43,554 nucleotides of DNA, from contig CAKUXX010000013.1 of the NCBI GenBank assembly GCA_934702355.1, positions 1 through 43,554 of the forward strand, given 5' to 3'. This document shows, piece by piece, positions 15,989 to 24,117 of the stretch. Position numbers and translations under genes: made by a program. Numbering within the stretch: position 1 is the stretch's first letter; the number at the start of each line of letters is the position of its first letter. Source of the DNA: an uncultured Methanomassiliicoccales archaeon. Lineage in GTDB: Archaea > Thermoplasmatota > Thermoplasmata > Methanomassiliicoccales > Methanomethylophilaceae. The notes beneath the pieces are model-generated. The model worked only from the letters and a program-made list of their open reading frames with translations. It did not search any database and had not been told where the DNA came from.

Positions 15989-17236
15989 ATGAGAGAACAC
16001 CGCATGGACAGGATGACACAGCCTGAGAAGGTGCTGGTGCTTCTCTACAGATACAGGACGGTGGACCCGTCGGTGAAGTACTCCGCACCGTACGAGATCA
16101 CGCAGAACGGCATCGGAGAGGTCCTCGGGATATCGAGGTCACATGTGTCCGTCATATTGGGGAAACTGGAGAAGGAACATCTGGTCGAATCGTTCATGGC
16201 CATCCTCGACTCCGTCCCCAAGGGCACGAGATGCCGCAAGGTGTACCAGCTCACCCGTGACGGGGAATCCCGGTGCAGAGGCATATTCGACGACCTGGGG
16301 ATGTCTGAGGACAATGCATCGTTCGAACTTGTGCCCCATAACATAAACCACTGCAGGCCTGAGGCATTCGATTCCCTCCCCGATGAGGATAGGGATCTTC
16401 TGGGAGCGCTCATGCTGATGAGGATGCCCGTGCATTTCGAAACTCTCCCCCGTGGAAGGGACCATCCGCTGCTCTCTGTGGACGTCAAGGGATTCGTCGC
16501 GATACGTCCCAAAGTATGCAGGACATACATCGAGAGGGCCGATCCTCATGAGATCGCCAGATGGCACAGCGTCGCCGCAGACCTCTGCGCATCGATGAGT
16601 TCCGATCCGACGGAACGTCTGGTCCATCTGATCCGCGGCAACAGGAGGAGGGAAGCGATCAAACTGATCCTGTGCGACCCATACTCCGTGATGGACAGAC
16701 CGACGGCAGAGGTGACATGCCTGATGGACGAACTGGATCAGGAAACGGTTGACCATCCCCTTGCATGGATAGCGGCGTTCTGCGCCGTCAGACTGAACGA
16801 CACAAAACGCGCAAGGTCCCTGTTGGAACATGTAGACGAAACAAAACGCGAATGGATCGAATGCGAGCTCCTGCTGGCCGAAGGGAAGAAAGGGGTGGCG
16901 TTGGACAGATCGCTGGAGTGCTACGATGGGAGTATAGAAGCTGCCATGGCATTGGGGAAATCGATGGCCGCGAACAGCAGGCACGCGGAAGCGGTGATAT
17001 TCCTGCGTCATGCGCGCAAGGGGATGATGGAGAAGGGATGCCTCTTCAGGCTGGACGAGGAACTTGTGTGGGAAGCGGACTCCTACCTCGCAATGGGAGA
17101 CCGCAAGGCAGCCTCGGCCCTGACAGAGGCCGCCGCGTGCGCCGTCAAGGACGAGCACACCGGCAGGATCCTCATGGACAAGGCCAAGGCATTGGTCTCA
17201 GAGAACCTGGTTGGTCTTCAGGGTGTCCATGTCTGA
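15989..17236 (+). CDS. wHTH regulator with long helical (TPR-like) C-terminal region
   Basis: A 415-aa protein. Residues about 10-95 form a winged HTH (TQNGIGEVLGISRSHVSVILGKLEKEHLVE, then a basic wing with CRKVYQLT), similar to MarR-type domains that occur on large archaeal regulators. Residues about 130-415 are almost entirely helical with TPR-like pairs (HPLAWIAAFCAVRLNDTKRA, AMALGKSMAANSRHAEAVIF, YLAMGDRKAASALTEAAA). No NTPase motif is visible between the two parts. It probably senses a ligand or protein partner through the helical part. ATGs at 16004 and 16013 are alternative starts. Its 3' end overlaps the convergent pheS 3' end by 39 nt. The palindrome at its promoter suggests autoregulation. 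Confidence 0.7.
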   Translation: MREHRMDRMTQPEKVLVLLYRYRTVDPSVKYSAPYEITQNGIGEVLGISRSHVSVILGKLEKEHLVESFMAILDSVPKGTRCRKVYQLTRDGESRCRGIFDDLGMSEDNASFELVPHNINHCRPEAFDSLPDEDRDLLGALMLMRMPVHFETLPRGRDHPLLSVDVKGFVAIRPKVCRTYIERADPHEIARWHSVAADLCASMSSDPTERLVHLIRGNRRREAIKLILCDPYSVMDRPTAEVTCLMDELDQETVDHPLAWIAAFCAVRLNDTKRARSLLEHVDETKREWIECELLLAEGKKGVALDRSLECYDGSIEAAMALGKSMAANSRHAEAVIFLRHARKGMMEKGCLFRLDEELVWEADSYLAMGDRKAASALTEAAACAVKDEHTGRILMDKAKALVSENLVGLQGVHV

Positions 17237-18721
17237 TATGTACAGGTCCCTGATGTCCTTGATGTTCCACTTGAGCATCGCCAGTCTCTCGAATCCGAAT
17301 CCCCATGCGAGGACGGGATACTTCACACCGAACGGAGCCACGACCTCGGGCCTGAATATTCCGGCGCCTCCGAGCTCCATCCACTTTCCGTTGAAGAAAA
17401 CCTCCAACTCCAGCGAGGGCTCGGTGTACGGGAAGTAGGCGGGCCTTATGCGTATCTGATCGAATCCCATCTTGGAGTAGAACTCGCGGATGAGCGAGAT
17501 CAGCATGTCGAAATTTCCGTTCTCGTCGATGATGATACCCTCGATCTGTGTGAACTCGGGGAGGTGGGTGGAATCGATGGATTCCTTCCTGAAGATCCTC
17601 GAGATGGAGAACGCCTTCTGGGGCGCATCCGGGTGCTCCGCGATGTACTTGATGCTGCTGACTGTGCTGTGTGTCCTGAGCAGTGCGGCCTCCGCCTTCT
17701 CCCTGGACCACGTTCCGCCCCAGCCGGTGGAGCCTGTGTCCCCTCCGTTCTCGTGGATGTTGCGGATCGTTTCGACGAGTTTCTCATCGTCGATGTGGAT
17801 CGATGCGGGCCTCTCGAGGTAGAATGTGTCCTGAAGGTCCCTGGCAGGGTGGTCCTGCGGGGTGAACAGCACATCGAGGTTCCAGAACGCGGGCTGCACG
17901 TACTCCGAAGACATCTCGGTGAATCCCATATCGAGGAACAGCCTTCTGACCTGGGAGCTGAGCCTGGAGAGCATGTGTTTCTTCGCAGCGTAGACGGAAG
18001 GTGCGAATGTCTGGATGTCGTACTTCCTGAACTCCGCATCGCGCCACTCGCCGCTCTGGATGATACGGTCGGTGACGTCTGTGATCTGCGGTTTGAGCTC
18101 TATTCCGGAGTCTGCGGCCTCCCTTCCGAGATCGGTCAGTCCGATGCTGCGGTCTGTCACGACCTTCTCGGCGATCATGCCCTGACGGCCTTTGAGGTCC
18201 TTGATCAGTGCCTTGTCGGCATCGGATTCCTTCAGCGGGGCTTCGGCCATCCTGTCGAGGAGCTCCTCGTCGGGCATGCGGGCTCCGAGCATAGACTCTC
18301 CCTTGTCAGTGAGAGTGAGCACTTTGGAATCCCCGTCTTTGACGATGTCTGCGAGACCTTTCCTCTTGAGCCATCCGACGGCGACCTTGTCCATGCCGTC
18401 GGTCATCGCGGATGCCAGCTCGTCGAGCGTCATCCTGCCGCCGTTCTCGGAGATCGTCTTCAGCGCGACCCTCTCGGGGAGTCCGTTCTCGATGACGGAC
18501 CTGTCGCCGATCACGAAGAACTTCTCCGTGACCTCGGTGAGCTTGGCCAGACCTTTGGACTCCAGCCACGAGGCTGCCCCCATGACCTCGACCTCGAGCG
18601 AGAAGCCCCCTTTGGAGATGACCTCTCCGATCGGCTGAGGACCTGTCGTCCCTTTGAGCGCGATCAGCAGCCTCTTCTCGTTGTAACTCAATCCTTCAAG
18701 GATGTCCTTATCGACCATCAT
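17198..18721 (-). CDS. pheS: Phenylalanyl-tRNA synthetase alpha subunit
   Basis: A 507-aa class II synthetase subunit, working with PheT (not in this window). The N-terminal 200 residues contain consecutive winged-helix domains, as in archaeal/eukaryotic PheS. The catalytic part has FRKESIDSTHLPEFTQIEG (motif 2) and LAWGFGFERLAML (motif 3). The start at 18721 follows the trpS stop by one base; a second ATG follows at 18718, and a longer frame starting at 18763 would overlap trpS. Second gene of trpS-pheS. Its end overlaps the convergent regulator gene. Confidence 0.95.
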   Translation of the reverse strand: MMVDKDILEGLSYNEKRLLIALKGTTGPQPIGEVISKGGFSLEVEVMGAASWLESKGLAKLTEVTEKFFVIGDRSVIENGLPERVALKTISENGGRMTLDELASAMTDGMDKVAVGWLKRKGLADIVKDGDSKVLTLTDKGESMLGARMPDEELLDRMAEAPLKESDADKALIKDLKGRQGMIAEKVVTDRSIGLTDLGREAADSGIELKPQITDVTDRIIQSGEWRDAEFRKYDIQTFAPSVYAAKKHMLSRLSSQVRRLFLDMGFTEMSSEYVQPAFWNLDVLFTPQDHPARDLQDTFYLERPASIHIDDEKLVETIRNIHENGGDTGSTGWGGTWSREKAEAALLRTHSTVSSIKYIAEHPDAPQKAFSISRIFRKESIDSTHLPEFTQIEGIIIDENGNFDMLISLIREFYSKMGFDQIRIRPAYFPYTEPSLELEVFFNGKWMELGGAGIFRPEVVAPFGVKYPVLAWGFGFERLAMLKWNIKDIRDLYISDMDTLKTNQVL

Positions 18722-18722
18722 A

Positions 18723-19844
18723 TCACCATTCGAATCCTTCATAGGCCATGTCAGCGAGGACATCCTTGGCCTTCTCTCTCTTGTCCTGGTGTTCCTCCAG
18801 GAACACGTTTATCCTCTCGGTGAGGCACATCTTGCACTCTCCGCACAGGATCTCGCCCTTGCGGCACTTGTCGGCGAGCTCGTTGATCTTCTCGTCGTCG
18901 TGCTCGAAAAGGAAGTAATTGTACTTGAATACGGAACAGACCTCAGGGTTCCCGCCCTTCTCCCTCTGCTCCTCGACGGAGACGCATCCGCCGGTGAATG
19001 CCCTGCCGACCTTCTTCTTGACGGCCTTGGGTGTATCGGTAGTGAAGATCGTGGCGTTCACATCCGATGAGGACATCTTGTCCCCGCCGGAGAGTCCGGG
19101 GCACATCTTGCAGTAGATCAGGGACGGTTTGGGGAATCCCAGCCCGGGTGCGACATCCCTTGTGATCCTGAAGTGGGGGTCCTGGTCGATACCGCAGGGG
19201 ATCAGGACGGGCACCTCCTCGCCGGAATCTATCGACGGCAGGAATGCGGGTACGGACTGCATCGTTGTGAAGAATATCGAACCGATGTTGGTGGAGTTAT
19301 CGAATCCGAAGACGGCCTTGGCAGTGGAGAACGTGACCTTCTTGGATACCCTGAGCGCGACGGGGTACAGCTTGGAGATGTTCTTCGTGTTCACTATGAT
19401 GCGCGTCTTCTTGGGATCGAATCCCAGCGCGATGAAGTCGAGGGCGTTCTCGTAGGCCATGCTGCCCGTGTCCTCCAGGGACAGGTCCTTGAACAGGAAC
19501 TTCTCGTCGTCCGTCATCTGGAAGAGCATCTGTGTGCCGAATGTGTCCTGGACCCACTTGTTGAATATCCATGGCATCATATGGCCGAGATGCGTGCTCC
19601 CGGACGGTCCCCTTCCGGTGTAGAGTGCGAAGGGGAGGCCCTTGTCGTACCTATCGAGTATCGGTACGAGGTCCCTGTGGGAGTAGAATATCCCGCGCCT
19701 GAGCATGTAGTGCAGCTCACCGTACTTGGAGAGCCTCGTCAGGAGAGCATCGTCTATGGGTGTGGTACCGAATTTCTCTTGGAGAAGGTCATAGTCGATA
19801 TCCCCTGTGACCTCCCACGGCGTGACCTTGAATTCTTCAGGCAT
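18723..19844 (-). CDS. trpS: Tryptophanyl-tRNA synthetase
   Basis: A 373-aa class I synthetase. The HIGH-equivalent is in SGSTHLGHMMP and the KMSKS-equivalent is KMSSS in GGDKMSSSDVN, both of the archaeal/eukaryotic TrpRS form. The C-terminal segment has a cysteine group (CRKGEILCGECKMCL) that may bind zinc. The start at 19844 has SD GAGGG 6 nt upstream; an earlier in-frame ATG at 19877 is not preceded by an SD. A TATA-like TTAAAAT is at about 19876-19882. Operon with pheS. Confidence 0.95.
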   Translation of the reverse strand: MPEEFKVTPWEVTGDIDYDLLQEKFGTTPIDDALLTRLSKYGELHYMLRRGIFYSHRDLVPILDRYDKGLPFALYTGRGPSGSTHLGHMMPWIFNKWVQDTFGTQMLFQMTDDEKFLFKDLSLEDTGSMAYENALDFIALGFDPKKTRIIVNTKNISKLYPVALRVSKKVTFSTAKAVFGFDNSTNIGSIFFTTMQSVPAFLPSIDSGEEVPVLIPCGIDQDPHFRITRDVAPGLGFPKPSLIYCKMCPGLSGGDKMSSSDVNATIFTTDTPKAVKKKVGRAFTGGCVSVEEQREKGGNPEVCSVFKYNYFLFEHDDEKINELADKCRKGEILCGECKMCLTERINVFLEEHQDKREKAKDVLADMAYEGFEW

Positions 19845-19874
19845 TGTTCCCTCGACCCTCCGTAAGCATGACTG

Positions 19875-19923
19875 CATTTTAACCTAACGCGCGCGCGTAC
19901 GCAACTTCCTTGCAAACGTATAA
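19875..19923. promoter_or_regulatory. Divergent promoter of trpS and the 151-aa gene, with an alternating CG tract
   Basis: Minus-strand TATA-like TTAAAAT (about 19876-19882) and plus-strand GTATAA (19918-19923) flank a 17-nt alternating purine-pyrimidine tract (19887-19903). The first 12 bases, ACGCGCGCGCGT, are a perfect palindrome. It could be an operator or a Z-DNA-prone stretch. Confidence 0.4.
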
Positions 19924-19949
19924 CTAAACGACCCGTGCTAGCGGGAATC

Positions 19950-20405
19950 ATGTGGAAGATTCTCGGAGAGGATGCGATCTACATCGACATCCCCGACGTA
20001 TGGAAGAAGCGTATGCTCGAGCTGGCGGAAGAACTCGAGGACGATAAAGACAAGGCCGCGAAGTTCAAGGAGATAGTGACCGACGCAGAGGTCACATACA
20101 TGCTCAACGGAACGACCGAGGAGCACACGTTCTTCATCAAGATCCCCGACGAGATCACCCCCGACGAGATTCAGATCCTTGCGGATGTGGCACTCGATGT
20201 CCTGAAGAAGATCGACATGCCCTGCATCAGCATAGAGGACAAGGTCCAGAGATACCAGGTGATCATCACCAACTGGCACGAGCCGGAGATCATCGGCAAG
20301 AACAAGACCCCAGGAATGTCGTCCGGAGAAGTGTTCAAACCCATCATCCAGGGCCTCAACGGTCCCGGAAAACTGAATTCCTCTTTCAACGATCAGTACA
20401 TGTGA
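19950..20405 (+). CDS. Conserved-looking small protein of unknown function
   Basis: The product is 151 aa, acidic and soluble, and I do not recognise the family. It opens with MWKILGEDAIYIDIPDVW; residues 20-45 are a charged helix, followed by alpha/beta alternation (ITPDEIQILADVALDVLKKI, YQVIITNWHEPEII) and a flexible Gly/Pro/Asn-rich end. No cysteine cluster, nucleotide motif or membrane segment. A TATA-like GTATAA about 30 bp before the ATG and no SD indicate a leaderless mRNA. An upstream in-frame GTG at 19935 is less likely. Codon use resembles neighbouring housekeeping genes and the gene has its own terminator, so it is probably a real, well-expressed gene. Confidence 0.7.
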   Translation: MWKILGEDAIYIDIPDVWKKRMLELAEELEDDKDKAAKFKEIVTDAEVTYMLNGTTEEHTFFIKIPDEITPDEIQILADVALDVLKKIDMPCISIEDKVQRYQVIITNWHEPEIIGKNKTPGMSSGEVFKPIIQGLNGPGKLNSSFNDQYM

Positions 20406-20409
20406 TCGC

Positions 20410-20439
20410 ATGGGGCCGAAAGGCCCCATACACCTTTTT
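20410..20439 (+). terminator. Terminator hairpin with GAAA tetraloop and T run
   Basis: A perfect 8-bp stem ATGGGGCC/GGCCCCAT (20410-20417, 20422-20429) carries a GNRA loop (GAAA), and TTTTT follows at 20435-20439. It lies 4 nt after the stop of the 151-aa gene. Confidence 0.75.
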
Positions 20440-21455
20440 CATCTGTCCCGACGGGCCGGTGTGCCCGGGACGCCGTCATCCAACGCCGGAGGTCTGGATT
20501 CCTCGAGCCTGCAGTAGAGGTCCACGGACCTTTGGGAATCCCATTCCTCCATGACCCTGCCGACGACCGAGGATTCCTGGTGGAAATAATAGGCGACGGA
20601 TGCCAGGACGGCCATGACAACCGTCAGTAAAGCGCATACGACGATGTTGAGGAACTCCCCTGTGCCGTAATCCGATGCGAACAGCGTGAACAGGAATATC
20701 ACAAGGAGCACCACGGAGGTCTTCACCGAAGTGCCGGCGAGACCGCGGTAAAGGTCCAGCCTCCCGGACATGGACTCCACCCTCACATTCAGTGAATGGT
20801 ACACGCACGGGATCAGTGCCAGGAACATTATGTACAGGACCACGGACATGAGTGCGGACAGGTGCACGAGGTCGCTTCCGCCGATCTTCGGAGACACGAG
20901 CACGACGGTCCAAAGTATCATGGAAAGAGGCAGTGCCAGCACGGCGGTCCACATCATGTCGTTCCAAGGGATGTCGTGCCTGATGATACCCTCGTCAGAC
21001 CTGATCCCTCTGGAATCTATCCCTTCGGGGATGCCGAAGACTGAACGGACGACCCTGGGTCCGTAGGTGGAGTCATCAGACTGCGAGACGATCTTGTCCA
21101 GGGGCTTGAAGAACGATCTGTGCTGGACCGCTGCGGCAAGGGTGGCGACGCCTTCGGATCCCAATGTCATGCAGACCATTATGAGAGCTGCCCACGGGGA
21201 AACGAGATACGATATGAGCGAGAGGGCCACAGAAGCGACCAACAGGATCCAATGTCTGTCCAGGAACAGGAACAACACACCGACTACAACGAACGGTGCG
21301 GAAAGGATACCCAATGCGGAACAGTACTCCACGCCGACCTCTATCACCACTGCGCACAGTATGAGCGAAGCCAGCATCGCGATCGGGATGTAGCGACGGA
21401 CGAGAAAATCCCTGTCAAGTATCGCCGAACGGAGTGCTGTCAAAGAGATGTTCAT
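20439..21455 (-). CDS. Multi-pass membrane protein of unknown function
   Basis: The product is 338 aa. The start at 21455 overlaps the preceding stop as ATGA. About eight hydrophobic segments occur: a cluster at residues 24-110, a polar central loop (about 115-165) rich in Asp/Ser/Arg, then about 170-300. The C-terminal 45 residues are soluble and Pro/Arg-rich. No transporter signature, catalytic motif or conserved domain is recognised. Operon partner of the small upstream gene, which may supply a soluble or peripheral component. The 3' end meets the convergent terminator at 20410-20439. Confidence 0.65.
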   Translation of the reverse strand: MNISLTALRSAILDRDFLVRRYIPIAMLASLILCAVVIEVGVEYCSALGILSAPFVVVGVLFLFLDRHWILLVASVALSLISYLVSPWAALIMVCMTLGSEGVATLAAAVQHRSFFKPLDKIVSQSDDSTYGPRVVRSVFGIPEGIDSRGIRSDEGIIRHDIPWNDMMWTAVLALPLSMILWTVVLVSPKIGGSDLVHLSALMSVVLYIMFLALIPCVYHSLNVRVESMSGRLDLYRGLAGTSVKTSVVLLVIFLFTLFASDYGTGEFLNIVVCALLTVVMAVLASVAYYFHQESSVVGRVMEEWDSQRSVDLYCRLEESRPPALDDGVPGTPARRDR

Positions 21456-21790
21456 TCTCTCTCCATCCAAACGTCCAGGTTTACCTTCGCCTTGTCCCCG
21501 GGGTAAACTCCCAGAAGCATCCCCATGCTCTTCAGCTTCCCTGTCTCAAAAGGACCGAGAAGTGCGTCGCGGACGCCGCCTTTATGGCCGACGGCCATGC
21601 CTGTATCGTTGGCGACGACCACATCCACAGGGAAATCCGAAACCACGCGTGCGTATACTTTGCGTTTCGGTTTGACATCCAGAGATATCGTGACGACATT
21701 GCGGTATCCCCCATCCACAGAAAGGTCCAGGTCCCCGACGGAAACTATCTCGGGACCGTAGAGCTGTTCCTTCTTATCGAACAATGACAT
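21452..21790 (-). CDS. Small soluble protein of unknown function
   Basis: The product is 112 aa with a predicted all-beta fold (VVTISLDVKPKRKVYARVVS, VNLDVWMERE) and no signal peptide. The segment FPVDVVVANDTGMAV followed by KLKSMGMLLGVYPGDKAKVNLDV has the alternation of a small beta-sandwich. SD GAGG is 9 nt before the ATG and a TATA-like box lies at 21824-21831. It is translationally coupled to the membrane protein gene by a 4-nt overlap, which suggests that the two products act together. Confidence 0.6.
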   Translation of the reverse strand: MSLFDKKEQLYGPEIVSVGDLDLSVDGGYRNVVTISLDVKPKRKVYARVVSDFPVDVVVANDTGMAVGHKGGVRDALLGPFETGKLKSMGMLLGVYPGDKAKVNLDVWMERE

Positions 21791-21823
21791 CTGATAGGCC
21801 TCGACATGCCATGCAAATCAGAG

Positions 21824-21831
21824 TATTATAG
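21824..21831 (-). promoter_or_regulatory. TATA-like box of the two-gene membrane operon
   Basis: CTATAATA on the minus strand lies about 37 nt before the ATG at 21790, giving a predicted 12-nt leader that contains the GAGG SD. It sits in the 74-nt gap after the ribosomal supercluster. Confidence 0.45.
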
Positions 21832-21864
21832 AATGTCGACGGGGTTCCGAAGAAGTATTGACGG

Positions 21865-22863
21865 TCACTCGGGGAAGACAGGCTCTCCGCGAAGCTCCTT
21901 GATATCCGTGGAATACTTCCACATGCGAGGATAATGACCCGGATCCATGAAGACGCGTGTGGTCTCGACTGCCACCCCGTGTTTGGAATCCATGATCTTC
22001 TGCGTGGACATCGCCATCCTTCCCAAGGCTATGAGCTCTCCGCGGGCGGTCATCATGGCGACCAGGGCATTCTTACGGATGTCCTCGTCGATCATGTGGA
22101 CACCGACGATGTTGAGATCTGCACCGTGACATATCGCATCGACCGCGGTAGCCTTGACAACGACCTTTGGAAGCGGTTCCACAAGGACCTCCATCGGAAG
22201 GATGAAGCTCCTGAGCCATTCGCCCCTGCCGTTCTGCTGCCAGAACACATAGGCATCGCGGATGTCCTGCAGAGTATGAGCACGGGACTCGGTCATCTTG
22301 CCAGAACGGGAACGTCTGAGCTCAACCATGTTAGCACCGCATCCCAGCAGATCCCCGATATCGACACAGAGCGTACGGACATACGTCCCCGCGTCGCAGT
22401 GGATCCTGAACAGGATGTCGCGTCCGGAGATATCCAGGATCTCCAGTTCGTGGATGGTCCTGATGCGGAGCTGCCTTTTGACCGCCGAACGGACCGGAGG
22501 AAGCTGATAGATCTTCCCTACGAAACGGGACATCACCTCCCTGATCCTCGATTCGGGACGGTCGGCATGGATGTGCATCAGACAGATGTACTCCTTATCC
22601 GACGAAAGAACGACGTCGGTCAAGCGGACCGCCTTTCCGAGGGTTATAGGAAGGACTCCGCTGACGTATGGGTCCAAAGTACCGCCGTGACCCACTTTGG
22701 AACAGTGAAGCGCATCACGCACCCACGCGGTAGCCTGATGAGAGGTCGGACCGGCAGGTTTGTCAAGAATGATGACACCGCCCTTCAGGAGCTCTCCCAA
22801 AGGACGGTCGGAAGGTCTGCAACCCCACTTGTCAGGGATTGCATCAGGATCTTTGACCAGCAT
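21865..22863 (-). CDS. truB: tRNA/rRNA pseudouridine synthase (Cbf5/TruB family)
   Basis: A 332-aa catalytic subunit of archaeal H/ACA RNPs, also able to modify tRNA U55. The catalytic loop GHGGTLDPYVSGVLP carries the essential Asp; YVRTLCVDIG and LRRSRSG are family motifs; and a C-terminal PUA domain occupies about residues 240-310. The ATG at 22863 has AAGGTG at good spacing. A GTG at 22872 also fits but would almost touch the SD. It overlaps the end of cmk by 20 nt. Last gene of the supercluster. Confidence 0.93.
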   Translation of the reverse strand: MLVKDPDAIPDKWGCRPSDRPLGELLKGGVIILDKPAGPTSHQATAWVRDALHCSKVGHGGTLDPYVSGVLPITLGKAVRLTDVVLSSDKEYICLMHIHADRPESRIREVMSRFVGKIYQLPPVRSAVKRQLRIRTIHELEILDISGRDILFRIHCDAGTYVRTLCVDIGDLLGCGANMVELRRSRSGKMTESRAHTLQDIRDAYVFWQQNGRGEWLRSFILPMEVLVEPLPKVVVKATAVDAICHGADLNIVGVHMIDEDIRKNALVAMMTARGELIALGRMAMSTQKIMDSKHGVAVETTRVFMDPGHYPRMWKYSTDIKELRGEPVFPE

Positions 22864-23392
22864 CCCAGTCACGCACCTTCTCGAGGATCAGCTCGATGAC
22901 CTGATCGGGAGTCATGTTGTCGGTGTTCACGACCAGATCGTAGACGCTGCGGTCGTTGATGTCGATCCCGTAGTATTTCATGTAGCGTTTGGCCTCGGAC
23001 TGCTGACGCTCAACTGTCTTGGCCGTCGCCTCCTCGAGCGACTCCCCCTCACGGACCCCGACGCGTGCCATACGGACCTCGGGACTGGCTTCCAGAAGGA
23101 TCCTGAAAGCAGGGATGCTGTGACGGGACAGCATATAGGCTGAAAGCCTGGATTCGAGGATTATATCGGGATGGGCCCGTGCGATCTCCAGGATCCTGCT
23201 GTCGATCATGCGATCGATGGAAGGATCGTTCTCGGCAATCGCTCCGAGCTCTCCCAATGAAAGGTTTTTTTCTGCAGCAAGTTCACGGAAGATCTTCCCG
23301 AACACTACCGCATCGAGGCCCAATACCTCCGAAAGTTTGCTGCAGGCGGTCGTCTTTCCCGAACCGGGCGGACCGCTGATGGTTATTCTCAT
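22844..23392 (-). CDS. cmk: Cytidylate kinase, archaeal type
   Basis: A 182-aa kinase converting (d)CMP to (d)CDP. P-loop GPPGSGKTT lies at residues 7-15 immediately after the first strand, then VVFGKIFRELA, a LESRLSAYM motif and TVERQQSEAKRYMKYYGIDI, typical of archaeal Cmk. The start overlaps the stop of the EMC3-like gene as ATGA. In related archaea rpl34e and rpl14e often flank cmk; neither is present here. Confidence 0.95.
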   Translation of the reverse strand: MRITISGPPGSGKTTACSKLSEVLGLDAVVFGKIFRELAAEKNLSLGELGAIAENDPSIDRMIDSRILEIARAHPDIILESRLSAYMLSRHSIPAFRILLEASPEVRMARVGVREGESLEEATAKTVERQQSEAKRYMKYYGIDINDRSVYDLVVNTDNMTPDQVIELILEKVRDWDAGQRS

Positions 23393-24111
23393 TCGATCTC
23401 AGCTCTCTTGACTTCGAGATCAAGCTCTCTGAGGTGCTTCTTGAGGAAGATGAATCTCAGCAGCCTGTTCTCAATCTGTCCGATAGGCATACTCACCATG
23501 GTATAGATGATAATCCATGCAGGGAAGAATCCCATCAGATACGTGTTCAAGTCAAAGCTCTCGGCCCACGGGATGTGTGCGACGGCCATACCCTCGGCGA
23601 AGTATGTACCTCCGCCTGCGCTCTCAGGGTTGATGAAGAACCAGACCCATGCGTACACGGGCAGCAGGACGATCATGCTGATGGGCATGACCTTCATCTG
23701 CTGTGTGCTTGCCTCCATGGACATGGCCATGATCTGAGGCTGCATCTCCTGGAGCTTCTTCATCTTGAACAGATTGTTCTCAATCCTCGCCTGACGGAAC
23801 TCCTTGTTGAAATCGCTCTGGATCTGCTGATTCCTAGCCATCTTGATGGGGTCGGACATTAGACTCCTGACCACCGTACTGACGGTGATCATGATCAGAC
23901 CTGCGATCACCAGGGTCAGAACGGGGTCCTTCCCGTCGAATGCGATGTATTTGAACACCACATCGAGGGCAGAACCGATCTGGGCCCTGAAGGTCATGAC
24001 GATCATCATGACCATCATGACCGCCAGCATGCCGAACATGGTCTTGCTCGACATGGGCGGAGCCTGCTGCTGCATCTGCTGCATGCTCTGAGGACTGCCT
24101 GGATTGGGCAT
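23389..24111 (-). CDS. EMC3/TMCO1-like membrane insertase (DUF106)
   Basis: A 240-aa membrane protein of the Oxa1/YidC/Get1/EMC3 superfamily that assists membrane-protein insertion. The N-terminal tail is Met/Gln-rich; TM1 lies at about 25-43 and another TM near 63-82. A cytosolic coiled-coil (about 90-125, KMARNQQIQSDFNKEF) with basic residues for ribosome contact follows, then two C-terminal TMs (about 143-158 and 192-212). It lies directly after secY (6-nt gap, with its SD overlapping the secY stop), as is usual in archaea. Confidence 0.9.
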   Translation of the reverse strand: MPNPGSPQSMQQMQQQAPPMSSKTMFGMLAVMMVMMIVMTFRAQIGSALDVVFKYIAFDGKDPVLTLVIAGLIMITVSTVVRSLMSDPIKMARNQQIQSDFNKEFRQARIENNLFKMKKLQEMQPQIMAMSMEASTQQMKVMPISMIVLLPVYAWVWFFINPESAGGGTYFAEGMAVAHIPWAESFDLNTYLMGFFPAWIIIYTMVSMPIGQIENRLLRFIFLKKHLRELDLEVKRAEIE

Positions 24112-24117
24112 TGCTCA

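Noticed and set aside
17564..18823. A 419-codon plus-strand frame opposite pheS
   Set aside because: Antisense shadow of pheS in GC-rich sequence; no recognisable domain or start signal.
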